From: Photorhabdus caribbeanensis
GTDB lineage: Bacteria; Pseudomonadota; Gammaproteobacteria; Enterobacterales; Enterobacteriaceae
Reading direction: 5' to 3'
Length of the DNA: 64,000 nt
NCBI RefSeq assembly: GCF_018448885.1
Contig: NZ_RCWB01000009.1
Span: 1-64,000, forward strand
Shown here in pieces: positions 7,222-16,705 of the stretch. The position numbers and the translations under genes are program-made. A model generated the notes under the pieces. The model was not told where the DNA came from and ran no database searches. It saw only the letters and a program-made list of their open reading frames with translations. The number at the start of each line of letters is the position of its first letter. Position 1 is the stretch's first letter.

Positions 7222-8565
7222 ATGAATGAAAATGGGTTAAGTCGATTTATTACTGATTATATTGGAAGCCGTAAACAGCCAAAGCTGGAGGCTTTTGATA
7301 AAGAGGCGGAAAAGAGACTGGCAAAGTTAACATCTTCGGAGGATATCACACTGGTTCAGCAAGAGATCGCTGAACAGCATAAAGCGTTGGAAGAACATTA
7401 TGAAGTCAGGAATTGGTTAGATGATGCCGCTAACAGGGCAAAGCAAATCAGTTTAGTGACACATGCTCTGAAATTTACTCATAGTGATGCCAGAGGTAGC
7501 AGTATTTTTGCGACATCATCAAATACAACCGAAAATATTAAATATCTTTCTACTGCAACTTTGTATAAACCTGTAATCGATTCAGTTGGTAATGCTGCTG
7601 CGCTTGATGTTGCAAAATTATTGCAAACAGAATACCAAGAAGATTCATTGGTGGCGTGTTTAAATCGGGGAGATTATTCAGCATTAGCTGAATTGGCGGA
7701 AAATGAACAGCAACTTGAACGTTGGGTGAATGGGTTCCGGCAAGCTCTATCAGATGAAACGCTTTCCTCACATAAGCTGGCAAAGCAACTTTATTTCCCG
7801 ATAAATAATGAGAGTGGTGAGTATCATTTATTAAGTCCATTATTTTCGTCATCTCTGGCTCATGCGATGTATCAGCGTATCGCTGAAGCCCGTTTTGGTG
7901 AATCATCGAAAGAAATTAATAAGGCAAAGAAAGAAGAACGTTGGCATCCTGAAACTAGAGTAATTTATCCCAATACGGCTGTGCAGAATATAGGTGGAAC
8001 TAAGCCGCAGAATATTTCTTACCTTAATAGCGTACGAGGTGGACGAGCTTGGCTTTTATCTTGTTCTGCTCCTAACTGGCAAAGTAATATCAAGCTGCCG
8101 GAACGGCACAGATCCATTTTTGAACAGCGTAGTCAGTTTGTTCGGTTATCTTATCGTACTGTCAGATTGATGCGACAATATCTATTTCGTGCACAAAAAC
8201 GTACGGAAGAAATTCGACAGAATCGTCAGGCATATATTGATGAAATTATTGATATTTTATTTAACTATGTCGCTAGTGTACAGGATCAGGTTGAATTTAA
8301 AGGTTGGAGTGCGAATTGTAAATTAAAACGTTCTCAGCAGCTTTGGCTTGATCCCTATCGTTGTCAACAGGATGAAATATTCAAATTTGAACGTGAAGGT
8401 GGAGACTGGAAAAAAGAAATTGCTGACGATTTTGGTCTTTGGTTGAACAACGAATTGCGTCATGAACGGTTAGAATTTGGATTGACTGAACGTAATGAGT
8501 GGGCCTCTGTGTTTAAAAAACGCCTACGTGAATTTGAGGATGAATTGCCAGAGGTACCGTTATGA
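7222..8565 (+). CDS. csy1: Csy1 (Cas8f), type I-F effector large subunit
   Basis: 447 residues, normal for Csy1. It forms the tail of the Csy surveillance complex with Csy2, holds the 5' handle of the crRNA and helps recognise the CC/GG PAM. Recognised from its C-terminal region ([12 protein letters not shown], then [17 protein letters not shown]) and its place. The start is set by TAGAGG five bases upstream of ATG. It overlaps csy2 by 4 bp. It is separated from cas2-3 by a 760-bp insert, so it probably needs its own promoter in that insert. Confidence 0.95.
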   Translation: MNENGLSRFITDYIGSRKQPKLEAFDKEAEKRLAKLTSSEDITLVQQEIAEQHKALEEHYEVRNWLDDAANRAKQISLVTHALKFTHSDARGSSIFATSSNTTENIKYLSTATLYKPVIDSVGNAAALDVAKLLQTEYQEDSLVACLNRGDYSALAELAENEQQLERWVNGFRQALSDETLSSHKLAKQLYFPINNESGEYHLLSPLFSSSLAHAMYQRIAEARFGESSKEINKAKKEERWHPETRVIYPNTAVQNIGGTKPQNISYLNSVRGGRAWLLSCSAPNWQSNIKLPERHRSIFEQRSQFVRLSYRTVRLMRQYLFRAQKRTEEIRQNRQAYIDEIIDILFNYVASVQDQVEFKGWSANCKLKRSQQLWLDPYRCQQDEIFKFEREGGDWKKEIADDFGLWLNNELRHERLEFGLTERNEWASVFKKRLREFEDELPEVPL

Positions 8566-9530
8566 GCTATTTAATTGTTTTACGTCACATTCGAGTAGAG
8601 AATGCTAATGCGATTACTGGCTTAACCTATGGTTTTCCGGCAATCACTCATTTTCTTGGTTTTACTCATGCACTTTCACGTAAGTTACAGCAAGGCCATG
8701 ATTTAAGATTAGAAAATTGTGGCGTTATTTGTCATAACCACCAACTACATGCTCATCAGTCTGATCCTATTAGGGATAAAGTCTTTGCTTTAACCCGCAA
8801 TCCATTAACCAGAGAAGAAAAGACAGCTTCTTTTAATGAAGAAGGTCGTATGCATATGACGGTTTCTTTATTAATAGAATGTTCTGGTGAAATTGCTGGC
8901 GATGCAGGGGCTGACGAATTGGAACAATATTTACTAGAAATATGTCCAACTCAGAGGCTAGCAGGCGGTACTATCACTGAAATTGCTAAAGTGGATGTTA
9001 TTGCTTTTCCGCAAGAAGGACAGGATACCCGTAAGTTAATGCGTCGTTTATTGCCGGGTTTTGCCTTGTTAGATCGCTCTGAATTGTTAGCTAAACACTA
9101 CGAAGAATTAAAACAGGATAATCCTCAGGTAGAAATGATTGATGCCTGGCTTGATTTTTCTACTATTAAAATGCGGGCTATTCCTACTCAGGATGATAAG
9201 CAACCTGAAATTGGTGATCCTGCATCTTGGGAATATATTCCTAAACCTGCTTCGGGATATTTAGTCCCCTTGATGACAGGTTATCAAGCGATATCACCAT
9301 TATATTCAGCCGGGAAAGTAGATAAAACCCGTGATCCTAATACTCCATTTCGTTTTGTTGAAGCAATCTATGGGGTAGGTGAATGGAAAAGCCCGCACCG
9401 TATTGATGATATTCGCCAGTTACTCTGGTGTTATGACTATCAAGAGGGAGAGGGTGTATACAGGTGTGGTAATCAACAGTCTATTTCCCGTCAATCCAAA
9501 CCCAATAAGAAAGTAAGAATAATCGACTGA
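8562..9530 (+). CDS. csy2: Csy2 (Cas5f), type I-F effector subunit
   Basis: 322 residues. Cas5-like subunit that pairs with Csy1 at the 5' end of the crRNA. Family signs: start [18 protein letters not shown], then [14 protein letters not shown], and near the end [16 protein letters not shown]. Coupled to csy1 through ATGA overlap; csy3 starts 23 bp after its stop. No damage seen. Confidence 0.95.
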   Translation: MSYLIVLRHIRVENANAITGLTYGFPAITHFLGFTHALSRKLQQGHDLRLENCGVICHNHQLHAHQSDPIRDKVFALTRNPLTREEKTASFNEEGRMHMTVSLLIECSGEIAGDAGADELEQYLLEICPTQRLAGGTITEIAKVDVIAFPQEGQDTRKLMRRLLPGFALLDRSELLAKHYEELKQDNPQVEMIDAWLDFSTIKMRAIPTQDDKQPEIGDPASWEYIPKPASGYLVPLMTGYQAISPLYSAGKVDKTRDPNTPFRFVEAIYGVGEWKSPHRIDDIRQLLWCYDYQEGEGVYRCGNQQSISRQSKPNKKVRIID

Positions 9531-9553
9531 TTAATTAAAAGAAGGATATCTAC

Positions 9554-10564
9554 ATGTCTAAATCAACTATTAAAACGGCTTCTGTACTAGCATTTGAACG
9601 TAAACTTTCTAACTCAGATGCTTTAATGTTTGCTGGAAATTGGGAACAGATCAGTGGCGAATGGAAGCCTATTGCTATTCAGGAAAAAGCAGTCAGAGGT
9701 ACGATTTCTAACCGCTTGAAAAACGCATTAACCAGCGATCCAGCCAAACTGGATGCGGAGATTCAAAAAGCAAACCTGCAACGTGTCGATGTTGCCGCAT
9801 TGCCTTTTGATGCTGATACCCTAAAAGTCAGTTTTACATTACGGGTCTTAGGCAATCTTTCAACACCATCAGTATGTAATGATCAGGATTATCAAGCTGA
9901 ATTGGCAAACGTGATTAACGGTTATATCGCTGAACATGGTTTCAAAACGCTTGCAGCACGTTATGCAGAAAACTTGGCTAATGGACGGTTTTTGTGGCGT
10001 AACCGAGTTGGAGCAGAAGAAATTAAGGTTCGCGTAAGTGGTAAGAGTGGCAAATGGTGGGAGTTTGATTGCGAAAATTTCAGCTTACGTGAATTTGGTA
10101 AGGTAGAAGGTGATTTAGCTGAACTTGCCGCCGAAATTGAAGAAGGATTAGCAGGCGATAGATCAACATTATTCAATGTTGAGGCTTTTGTTCGTTTGGG
10201 GCATGGGCAGGAAATTTTCCCTTCTCAAGAGTTGGTTCTCGACAGTAACAGTAAAAAAAGCAAAGTGTTGTATCAGGTCAATGAGATCGCTGCATTGCAT
10301 TCGCAGAAAGTGGGTAATGCGCTCCGCACCATTGACACATGGTACCCAGACGCTACGGAATTAGGTCTTGGCCCAATAGCGGTTGAACCCTATGGTTCTG
10401 TCACCAGTCGTGGTAAGGCTTATCGTCAGCCTAAAGTAAAAATGGATTTTTATACTTTGTTAGATAACTGGGTTGTTAAAGGAAAAACGCCAGAAGTAGA
10501 GCAACAACACTATGTTATGGCGACGCTAATTCGTGGCGGTGTTTTTGGTGAAAAAGGTGAATAA
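9554..10564 (+). CDS. csy3: Csy3 (Cas7f), type I-F backbone subunit
   Basis: 336 residues, normal length. Six copies form the crRNA backbone of the Csy complex, and each thumb flips out every sixth guide base, which is why the position-6 mismatch at 6869-6895 matters. Family signs: start [33 protein letters not shown], and [15 protein letters not shown] near the end. A strong GAAGGA site lies 8-10 bp upstream. csy4 follows after 9 bp. Confidence 0.96.
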   Translation: MSKSTIKTASVLAFERKLSNSDALMFAGNWEQISGEWKPIAIQEKAVRGTISNRLKNALTSDPAKLDAEIQKANLQRVDVAALPFDADTLKVSFTLRVLGNLSTPSVCNDQDYQAELANVINGYIAEHGFKTLAARYAENLANGRFLWRNRVGAEEIKVRVSGKSGKWWEFDCENFSLREFGKVEGDLAELAAEIEEGLAGDRSTLFNVEAFVRLGHGQEIFPSQELVLDSNSKKSKVLYQVNEIAALHSQKVGNALRTIDTWYPDATELGLGPIAVEPYGSVTSRGKAYRQPKVKMDFYTLLDNWVVKGKTPEVEQQHYVMATLIRGGVFGEKGE

Positions 10565-10573
10565 GGGGATCAG

Positions 10574-11128
10574 ATGGATTATTACTTTGAAATCCGTGTT
10601 CTTCCCGATCCTGAATTTAGCCAGCAAAGACTGTTGGAAGCGTTATTTGCTAAACTGCATCGGGCTTTGGGGCAAGTAGGTAACGGACGTATTGGGGTCA
10701 GTTTTCCGTGTGCGAGAAAAACACTGGGGGATACGCTGAGAATTCACGGTTCAAGCGAAGCGCTGAATGACTTGCAAACATTATCTTGGTTAAAAGGACT
10801 CAGGGATTATACTGAGGTGATTGATATCAAGCTGGTACCTAAGGATGCTCGATATCGTCGTGTTAGCCGAGTGCAGGTAAAAAGCAATGTTGATAGGATT
10901 CGCCGTCGTTCGATTAAAAAAGGATGGTTAACGGAGGAACAAGCCTTGCAACGCATTCCTATCAGCAAGGAACAACGCACTCATTTACCGTTTCTGTACC
11001 TTAAGAGCTTGTCATCAGGACAAAGTTTTCTGTTGTTTGTCAAACAAGGGCCAATACAAGACAAACCAATACCGGGAGTTTTTAGCTCGTATGGATTAAG
11101 TTCATCAGCTACCATCCCTTGGTTTTGA
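10574..11128 (+). CDS. csy4: Csy4 (Cas6f), CRISPR RNA endoribonuclease
   Basis: 184 residues. Cuts pre-crRNA at the 3' base of the repeat hairpin, leaving an 8-nt 5' handle, and stays bound to the 3' hairpin. H29 (ALFAKLHRALG) sits where the catalytic histidine lies in the Pseudomonas enzyme. The arginine-rich region RYRRVSRVQVKSNVDRIRRR would grip the RNA stem groove, and the C-terminal FLLFVKQG is typical. The TGA stop overlaps the first base of the inverted motif that opens leader 2. Confidence 0.96.
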   Translation: MDYYFEIRVLPDPEFSQQRLLEALFAKLHRALGQVGNGRIGVSFPCARKTLGDTLRIHGSSEALNDLQTLSWLKGLRDYTEVIDIKLVPKDARYRRVSRVQVKSNVDRIRRRSIKKGWLTEEQALQRIPISKEQRTHLPFLYLKSLSSGQSFLLFVKQGPIQDKPIPGVFSSYGLSSSATIPWF

Positions 11129-11260
11129 CCCTTTTTTAGCGGCTAATTATAACTTATTGATTTATTTAAGGGATTAGCCGCTGCTAATAAAAAGGGTTTT
11201 TCTGCTTTTTATAACTATACTCTTTATTAATCAGGAAGTTATAATTATTTCCTAACATTT
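11128..11260 (+). promoter_or_regulatory. CRISPR leader 2 with IHF site
   Basis: Same plan as leader 1: ACCCTTTTTT (11128-11137), a perfect IHF consensus on the minus strand (11150-11162, TAACTTATTGATT on the plus strand), AAAAAGGGT (11189-11197), then a stretch like CTTTTTATAACTATACTCT. Distances from the IHF site to the first repeat (98 bp) and from AAAAAGGGT to it (63 bp) match leader 1 (96 and 61). In addition AGCGGCTAAT (11138-11147) and ATTAGCCGCT (11173-11182) form a perfect inverted pair around the IHF site. Confidence 0.8.
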
Positions 11261-11332
11261 GTTTACTGCTGTGCAAGTAGTTTAGAAACCGCAATTATTG
11301 CAACAGCTGTTCGTTCACTGCCGTACAGGCAG
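11261..11332 (+). CRISPR. remnant of CRISPR array 2: one changed repeat, one short spacer, one truncated repeat
   Basis: Repeat-like 11261-11288 (GTTTACTGCTGTGCAAGTAG then TTTAGAAA) keeps a pairable stem CTGCT/AGTAG with one G:U. A 24-nt spacer follows (11289-11312), then GTTCACTGCCGTACAGGCAG (11313-11332), which stops exactly at the last base of the hairpin, where Cas6f cuts. The second repeat begins GTTC, closer to the general I-F consensus than array 1 (GTGC). In principle one crRNA with a 24-nt guide could still be made. Confidence 0.75.
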
Positions 11333-11333
11333 C

Positions 11334-11355
11334 AGCGCACTCGATTGAGTGCGCT
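11334..11355. other. 9-bp perfect inverted repeat after array 2
   Basis: AGCGCACTC (11334-11342), loop GATT, GAGTGCGCT (11347-11355), then AAAAAA. It lies between two convergent units (the csy side and iolB). A run of T follows the hairpin on neither strand, so it is not a textbook terminator. Confidence 0.5.
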
Positions 11356-11387
11356 AAAAAAGCAATCTATTTTCTTCTCGATATGCA

Positions 11388-12215
11388 TCAATTGATATGC
11401 TTTTGTGCATATTCTTCACTATTAACCCATTGGTGGTCTTTTTCCCAGGTAAATAGCCATTTGCGAGTTGGTCCTGCCATTACGTTGAGATAATAGTTGT
11501 CGTAACCGGCAATGGTTGCCACTGGGTGGTAGCCTTTGGGCACCATTACCACATCTTTGTTGTAAACAGCCATTGATTCATCCAGTGAACGGTCATCGGT
11601 ATAGACGCGTTGCATGCAAAACCCTTGAGAAGGGTTCAGGCGATGGTAATAGGTTTCTTCCAAATAGGTTTCCTGTGGCGCATTGTCGGTATCGTGTTTA
11701 TGGCTAGGGTAGGAACTGGTACAGCCTTCATCGGTAAAGACTTCAACCACCAACAAGCTATCAGCAGGTTTATTATCCGGTAGGATGTTGTGAACATAGC
11801 GTCGGTTGTAGCCATTTCCACGTTGTTCTGCACCAATATCCTGTGGCGTAATCAGGCGAGTCGGGTAGCTTCCTTTACCTGGCGCTTGGCATACCGCGAG
11901 TTCAAGTGCGGTATCGGCAATAATTTCAATAGATTCCCCCGCAGTGATGTAAACAGCATAAGGTTTTTTGCGTTCAAATGGCTGCATGCGATCGCCAATA
12001 TGCTCAAACCGTTGATGTGGCGTAGTCACTGTGGCTTTGCCTGCCACCAAAACCAGACAGGTTTCATTTTCTGATGCGGGTAAGGTGATTTTTTCACCCG
12101 AAGCCAACTCATAAACATCAAAATGGACATACTTCCAGTTTGCTGATTCCGGCGTGATATGCTGAGTTCGTTTGTTTTGATCCGGTGCATGATATTTTGA
12201 TAATAATTTGGACAT
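11388..12215 (-). CDS. iolB: 5-deoxy-glucuronate isomerase IolB
   Basis: 275 residues. Converts 5-deoxy-D-glucuronate, the ring-opening product of IolD, to 2-deoxy-5-keto-D-gluconate, the IolC substrate. Two cupin halves are visible, with the metal-site region TSSYPSHKHDTD followed by ETYYHRLNPSQGFCMQRVY, as expected for KduI/IolB. It is last in a minus-strand group with iolE, 47 bp apart. The C-terminal PTRKWLFTWEKDHQWVNSE is typical. No damage seen. Confidence 0.96.
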   Translation of the reverse strand: MSKLLSKYHAPDQNKRTQHITPESANWKYVHFDVYELASGEKITLPASENETCLVLVAGKATVTTPHQRFEHIGDRMQPFERKKPYAVYITAGESIEIIADTALELAVCQAPGKGSYPTRLITPQDIGAEQRGNGYNRRYVHNILPDNKPADSLLVVEVFTDEGCTSSYPSHKHDTDNAPQETYLEETYYHRLNPSQGFCMQRVYTDDRSLDESMAVYNKDVVMVPKGYHPVATIAGYDNYYLNVMAGPTRKWLFTWEKDHQWVNSEEYAQKHIN

Positions 12216-12262
12216 ATTATCTACCCTCAGTACTATTTTTGCATGAATCAGGTTGTGATTAA

Positions 12263-13153
12263 TTAAAACAATCCGGCATCTCTGGCAAATTTGCGTAAAT
12301 TGTTATAACCCATCGTTGCGTAGGTGAATGGGTGAGCAATAGCAGGATCTTGTTCTGCTTCAACTACCAGCCAGCCTTCATAATTTTGTTTTTTCAACAC
12401 TTGAAAAATTGCCGGATAATCAACGCAACCATCTCCCGGTACTGTGAATACACCACTCAGTACGGCATCAAGGAAACTGGTTTTACGGTTTTTTATATCG
12501 TTGAGTACATCAAGGCGGATGTCTTTACAGTGAACATGATTAATGCGTTTTGCCCAGCGTTTTGCGATAGCTAGTGGATCAGCGCCAGCAAAGGTCAAAT
12601 GGCCGGTATCCAGCAACAATCCAACTTCATCTCCGGTATTTTCCATCAGATGATCAACATCTTTCTCAGTTTCGATGACAGTTCCCATATGGTGGTGATA
12701 AGCAATCTGAACACCTTGTTTTTGGGTGTAACGGGCAAATTCAGTCAATTTTTCACCATATTCTTGCCAGCGGTTAGCTGGAAATTGAGGACGAAGATGG
12801 ACTGGTCTATTTTGATCGCCGTGAATGCAGTTTGTCACTTCCGCAAAGACCATGACATTAGCTCCCAGTTCGCGCAGCAGGGTCAGGTGAGATTCTACCG
12901 CTTTAATCTCTTCCGCTACCGAACGGGTGAGTAATTCGCCAGAGTACCAGCCGGATACCAGCCTAAGATCATGGGCGGCAAGAATGGGGCCTAATATGTT
13001 GGCCTGACGAGGGAATTTATGGCCCAATTCAAAACCGGTAAAACCTGCTTGGCGGCCTTCTGTTAAGCAGGTTTCCAGTGGTGTGTCCGCGCCGAGAGTG
13101 GGTAAGTCATCATTAGTCCAGGTCAGAGGGTTGATACCAAGTTGAACAGCCAT
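12263..13153 (-). CDS. iolE: inosose (2-keto-myo-inositol) dehydratase IolE
   Basis: 296 residues. Dehydrates scyllo-inosose to 3D-trihydroxycyclohexane-1,2-dione. It is a sugar-isomerase-like TIM barrel. Visible: YHHHMGTVIETEKDVDHLM, LLLDTGHLTFAGADP, HVHCKDIR and VVEAEQDPA carry the His/Asp/Glu metal ligands of this family. It lies between iolC (41-bp gap) and iolB, in the same direction. Confidence 0.96.
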   Translation of the reverse strand: MAVQLGINPLTWTNDDLPTLGADTPLETCLTEGRQAGFTGFELGHKFPRQANILGPILAAHDLRLVSGWYSGELLTRSVAEEIKAVESHLTLLRELGANVMVFAEVTNCIHGDQNRPVHLRPQFPANRWQEYGEKLTEFARYTQKQGVQIAYHHHMGTVIETEKDVDHLMENTGDEVGLLLDTGHLTFAGADPLAIAKRWAKRINHVHCKDIRLDVLNDIKNRKTSFLDAVLSGVFTVPGDGCVDYPAIFQVLKKQNYEGWLVVEAEQDPAIAHPFTYATMGYNNLRKFARDAGLF

Positions 13154-13193
13154 GATGGTGCTCCTAGTTGAATAAAATAATTTTATTATGTTG

Positions 13194-15098
13194 CTATCCG
13201 CGCTGACGCCATAGGCTAATCAGGTTGTGATAGTTGGTTTTTATTTTCTGGATCAAACGGTTATCATCAATCTCGTTTTTTAGCCATTTTAGGGATGGTT
13301 GACCAAATAGGGTTCTTCCGACTGCAAAACCTTTGACGATAGATTTGCCGGCTGCGGCATTGAAACCTATTTCCAGCTCTTCTTGTGAAGCGTCGAGGCC
13401 AAGAATAACGACGCCACGGCAATAGGGGTCTCGTTGCTGGATGAGATAGTTAATGTTGTCCCAACTTTCAGAACTGAGAGGTGGGAGTTTCCACCAATCC
13501 GGTTTAACTCCAAGGTTATAAAATCGTCTGAGCGCACGAATATAGAATTCATCTGAGTGTTTCATTTCCACAGGCAGAATCACTTCCAGTAAAAGTTCGT
13601 GACCAGATTTACAGCATGCGGCATAAATCTCCCGAATTTTTTTCTCTTGCTCCAGGCGGAGTGGGTGAGCATCTTCTGGATGGAAAAACACCAGGCATTT
13701 GACGATGTGTTCCAGTGGCCAGTCAATAAGTTGGGAACCTATGTTGCCATGTTCCAGACAAAGCGGGCGAGAGCCGGGTAGCTCAATTGGGCGGCCTATC
13801 CACCAACCTTGACCGGTAATTTCGTTTAAAACATCCTGACCAAATGTGCTGTCACATAACAGACCTATTTTTCCTTGTAACCCGGCTTCTGTGGCAACTT
13901 CTCGGCTGGCGCGCAATAGAAGTTGTTTTAATGATGAGATACGTTTGATGCTGGCATTTGCTTGCCGGGCTAATTCGATAAATTGAATACGGTGATCAAA
14001 TGCCATGACGCACAGTTCGTCCCATTGATTTTTACGGGTGCTGATACGGTGAAGGTGATTAAGTGTTTCATCCAAATCAGGGCGTAGTATTTGATTGGCG
14101 CGTGATAGGTAGTTATCAAGCTCTGTTTTATCTGGCATTGCCGGTGCGCACCCATGACGAGAAACGACTAATGCGCCACAAGCATTAGCGTAGGTACAGG
14201 CTTTTTCCCAACCTTCGTTATTGAGATAGCCGCGTAACAGGCCGGACATAAAAGCATCCCCTGCACCGAGTACGTTAAGCACATCGACGGGAACGCCCTG
14301 TATCGTGATGCTATCATTCAAATCATTAGGGATTTCAGCGGTAAAAACAGAGCATCCCAGTGCTCCCCGTTTGCAAACCAATGCAGCAGACGTGAGTTTA
14401 CGAATGTTGCGTAGTGCTTCGATAGTCTCTGTGGAACCACCGGCAATATGGAACTCTTCTTCTGTGCCGACAATAAGGTCAAATAGTGATAATACTTCCT
14501 GTAACTGAGCTGTTACCTGTTCCGATGCGATATAACGTGTTTCACCATCTCCCAGAGAAGTTAATCCCCAAAGTACCGGGCGATAATCAATATCCATGAC
14601 TGTTTTCACACGGTTACGGCGGGCATAGTTGAGGGCCGTCAGCACGGCATCGCGAGTGTTAGGATGAGAAAGATGCGTTCCAGTGATTGCCAGACAACGG
14701 GCTGATGCAATGTATTCTTCACTGAAATCATCACGGGTAATTGCCATATCGGCGCAGTTATCACGATAGAAGATCAGAGGAAACGTTGTTTTATCTTTGA
14801 TTCCTAGCAGCACTAGTGCCGTAAGGCGTTCTTTATCAATGGTTAGATGGCTGGTATCACAACCAACACTTTGCAACTCTTCTCTAAGGAAACGTCCCAT
14901 ATGCTCATCACCGACTCTGGCTAGCATGGAGGATTTAAGCCCCTGCCGAGCGGCGCCATAGGCAACATTACCGGAAGAACCCCCAAGGTATTTTGCAAAA
15001 CTTCCCATGTCTTCCAGACGTGCTCCGATTTGTTGGCCGTAAAGGTCGACGGCGATTCGTCCCATGCAGATGACATCAAATTTTTTTTGCTGCTCCAT
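13194..15098 (-). CDS. iolC: 5-dehydro-2-deoxygluconokinase IolC fused to a DUF2090 aldolase-like domain
   Basis: The better start is ATG at 15098 (MEQQKKFDVICMGRIAVDLY), with AAGGAA about 10 bp upstream, giving 634 residues. Residues about 1-320 are a PfkB sugar kinase (GSSGNVAYGAARQGL; C-terminal signature with NVLGAGDAFMSGLLRGY, where the aspartate is the catalytic base). Residues about 330-634 are DUF2090, with LCVMAFDHRIQF and a barrel like IolJ/LacD aldolases. The kinase phosphorylates 2-deoxy-5-keto-gluconate; the fused part may do the aldol cleavage, since no separate iolJ is seen. The fusion is common in proteobacterial iol clusters. Confidence 0.95.
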   Translation of the reverse strand: MEQQKKFDVICMGRIAVDLYGQQIGARLEDMGSFAKYLGGSSGNVAYGAARQGLKSSMLARVGDEHMGRFLREELQSVGCDTSHLTIDKERLTALVLLGIKDKTTFPLIFYRDNCADMAITRDDFSEEYIASARCLAITGTHLSHPNTRDAVLTALNYARRNRVKTVMDIDYRPVLWGLTSLGDGETRYIASEQVTAQLQEVLSLFDLIVGTEEEFHIAGGSTETIEALRNIRKLTSAALVCKRGALGCSVFTAEIPNDLNDSITIQGVPVDVLNVLGAGDAFMSGLLRGYLNNEGWEKACTYANACGALVVSRHGCAPAMPDKTELDNYLSRANQILRPDLDETLNHLHRISTRKNQWDELCVMAFDHRIQFIELARQANASIKRISSLKQLLLRASREVATEAGLQGKIGLLCDSTFGQDVLNEITGQGWWIGRPIELPGSRPLCLEHGNIGSQLIDWPLEHIVKCLVFFHPEDAHPLRLEQEKKIREIYAACCKSGHELLLEVILPVEMKHSDEFYIRALRRFYNLGVKPDWWKLPPLSSESWDNINYLIQQRDPYCRGVVILGLDASQEELEIGFNAAAGKSIVKGFAVGRTLFGQPSLKWLKNEIDDNRLIQKIKTNYHNLISLWRQRG

Positions 15099-15173
15099 TG
15101 AACAATTCCTTATAAGTACAAACATCAAGTGTTGCTATGATGAGCTCCGACAGTGGAGCGTTGATAAGAGGGA

Positions 15174-16307
15174 TTAATTAATTTCAGTGACATTCACCCA
15201 ACGTTGTTCTTGATAAGAACGAGCAATGGCATCCAGAATACGTGAGACTTTCCATCCTTCGGTGAAATCCGGCCATATCTCTTTATTGCTGGCGATGCCA
15301 TTGATCAAGTCTCTGATTTCCACTGCTTTTTGATCATTGAAGCCGATGCCGTGACCTGCTCCGTGACAGAATGGTGCATAGTCAGGATGTTCCGGTCCAA
15401 TAAGAATAGTTTTAAAGCCTTGGCGGTTTGCCGGTTCATCGTGACGGTAAAGTTTTAGTTCGGCCATTCTTTCTTGTGTGAAGCTCAAAGCGCCTTTTGT
15501 TCCTGTAATGGTGTAGCTCAAACCCATTTTGCGACCGCAAGCAATACGGGAGGTTTCAATAATACCCATTGCTCCGCCGCTGAAACGTACCATAGCATGT
15601 GCTTGATCTTCGTTTTCTACGGCAACCATAATGCTAGAGCCGGTTTTTTCCGGGCGTTGTTTGATGACAGTGGTCATGTCTGCGCACACAGTTTGGATAT
15701 CACCAATCAGGTACTGCGCCATATTGATGATATGAGCAGCAAGATCGCCTAATGCGCCTAATCCAGCTTTATCTTTGAAACAGTGCCAATGGATAGGGGT
15801 GAATGGATCGGCCATATAATCTTCGTTATGCATGCCGTAGAAGTGAATGACCTCACCTATTTCACCATTTGAAATGATCTCTTTAGCCAGTTGTGCGGTA
15901 GGGTTTTTCATATAGTTAAAACCAACTAATGTTTTCACTCCGGCTTTTTTGGCGGCTTCGACCATTAATTTTGCATCAGTTGAGTTTAGTGCCAGTGGTT
16001 TTTCACAATAAACATGCTTGCCATGTTTGATCGCTTCGAGAGCCATCTCTTTATGAAGGAAATTTGGTGAGCAGATATCAACAACATGAATATCGGGATC
16101 TGATACTAATTTGCGCCAATTATCAGTAAAGCGCCGGAAACCTAATTGCTCAGACCGTTTTGCGGCGAGTTCAGCAGAAACTTCCGCTACCATTTCACAA
16201 ACTAGTTTGCCTGCCAGAGGGAAAACAGTAGGCGCTTGTGCATAAGCAATGGCATGCGTCCGTCCGATGTAACCAGTACCGATTAGGCCGATACGAATTT
16301 CTTCCAT
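15174..16307 (-). CDS. Gfo/Idh/MocA-family dehydrogenase, probable inositol dehydrogenase paralog
   Basis: 377 residues. N-terminal Rossmann motif GLIGTGYIGRTHAIA binds NAD(P); EKPLALNSTDAK is the conserved EKP loop; GALGDLAAHIINMAQYLIGD carries the catalytic Asp/His. The family oxidises ring polyols; in this cluster a scyllo-inositol or second myo-inositol dehydrogenase (IolW/IolX or IolG2 type) is likely. It is longer than IolG at 18535 and clearly a different subfamily. 75 bp separate it from iolC downstream, and a 400-bp gap upstream carries regulatory motifs. Confidence 0.88.
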   Translation of the reverse strand: MEEIRIGLIGTGYIGRTHAIAYAQAPTVFPLAGKLVCEMVAEVSAELAAKRSEQLGFRRFTDNWRKLVSDPDIHVVDICSPNFLHKEMALEAIKHGKHVYCEKPLALNSTDAKLMVEAAKKAGVKTLVGFNYMKNPTAQLAKEIISNGEIGEVIHFYGMHNEDYMADPFTPIHWHCFKDKAGLGALGDLAAHIINMAQYLIGDIQTVCADMTTVIKQRPEKTGSSIMVAVENEDQAHAMVRFSGGAMGIIETSRIACGRKMGLSYTITGTKGALSFTQERMAELKLYRHDEPANRQGFKTILIGPEHPDYAPFCHGAGHGIGFNDQKAVEIRDLINGIASNKEIWPDFTEGWKVSRILDAIARSYQEQRWVNVTEIN

Positions 16308-16620
16308 ATAGCTGTTTCTCCGAATAAAAGCGGATAAGTCGTTTGTTGTTGCTTTAGTGTTTGCTAGTTAACCTCGGTTGTTGTCGTATACCTGTTATAA
16401 GAAACATTTGTTTCATTTTCAATGTGAATGAAAATATTAATTTCAAGTTGTGATCTGATAAGGGTTTTTTAGCTAACATCGCGTTATATAGGGTTAATTT
16501 TCTAGTGAATTAGGTACTATTCAGAAGTAAGAACAGGAAAAATAGAATATTAGAATTTTTGTTTCATGTATGGGTTGGTATATATGAATGTATTTTTTAG
16601 CAAAAGGAACCGCTATCCCC
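16308..16620. promoter_or_regulatory. promoter gap with candidate iol operator motifs
   Basis: The upstream gap of the 15174-16307 gene. GAAACATTTGTTTC (16401-16414) is a perfect palindrome with arms GAAAC/GTTTC. It continues directly into TTTCATTTTCAATGT (16411-16425), whose inner part recurs before iolA (about 23425), and TTTCATTTT recurs at 23564. ATTTTCA..TGAAAAT forms a second inverted pair here. Inference: sites for the RpiR-type regulator at 23652. Confidence 0.45.
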
Positions 16621-16663
16621 CCAGGATTTCCTCTTTCAAATATGGAATGCAGGGAAATCCTGG
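16621..16663 (-). terminator. 11-bp stem-loop after the symporter gene
   Basis: CCAGGATTTCC (16621-16631) pairs perfectly with GGAAATCCTGG (16653-16663). It is downstream of the symporter stop on the minus strand. There is no strong U-run, so it may limit rather than stop transcription. Confidence 0.5.
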
Positions 16664-16705
16664 TAGTGGGTTATGCTGATAATAATGTTGGAGTAATAAA
16701 GTCAG

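Noticed and set aside
11289..11312. Target for the 24-nt guide of array 2 within this window
   Set aside because: The best seed-like match (CCGCAATTT near 24738) lacks the CC PAM and diverges after eight bases.
11334..11355. Perfect hairpin as a terminator for iolB or the csy operon
   Set aside because: The A-run lies on the wrong side; neither strand has a T-run after the stem.
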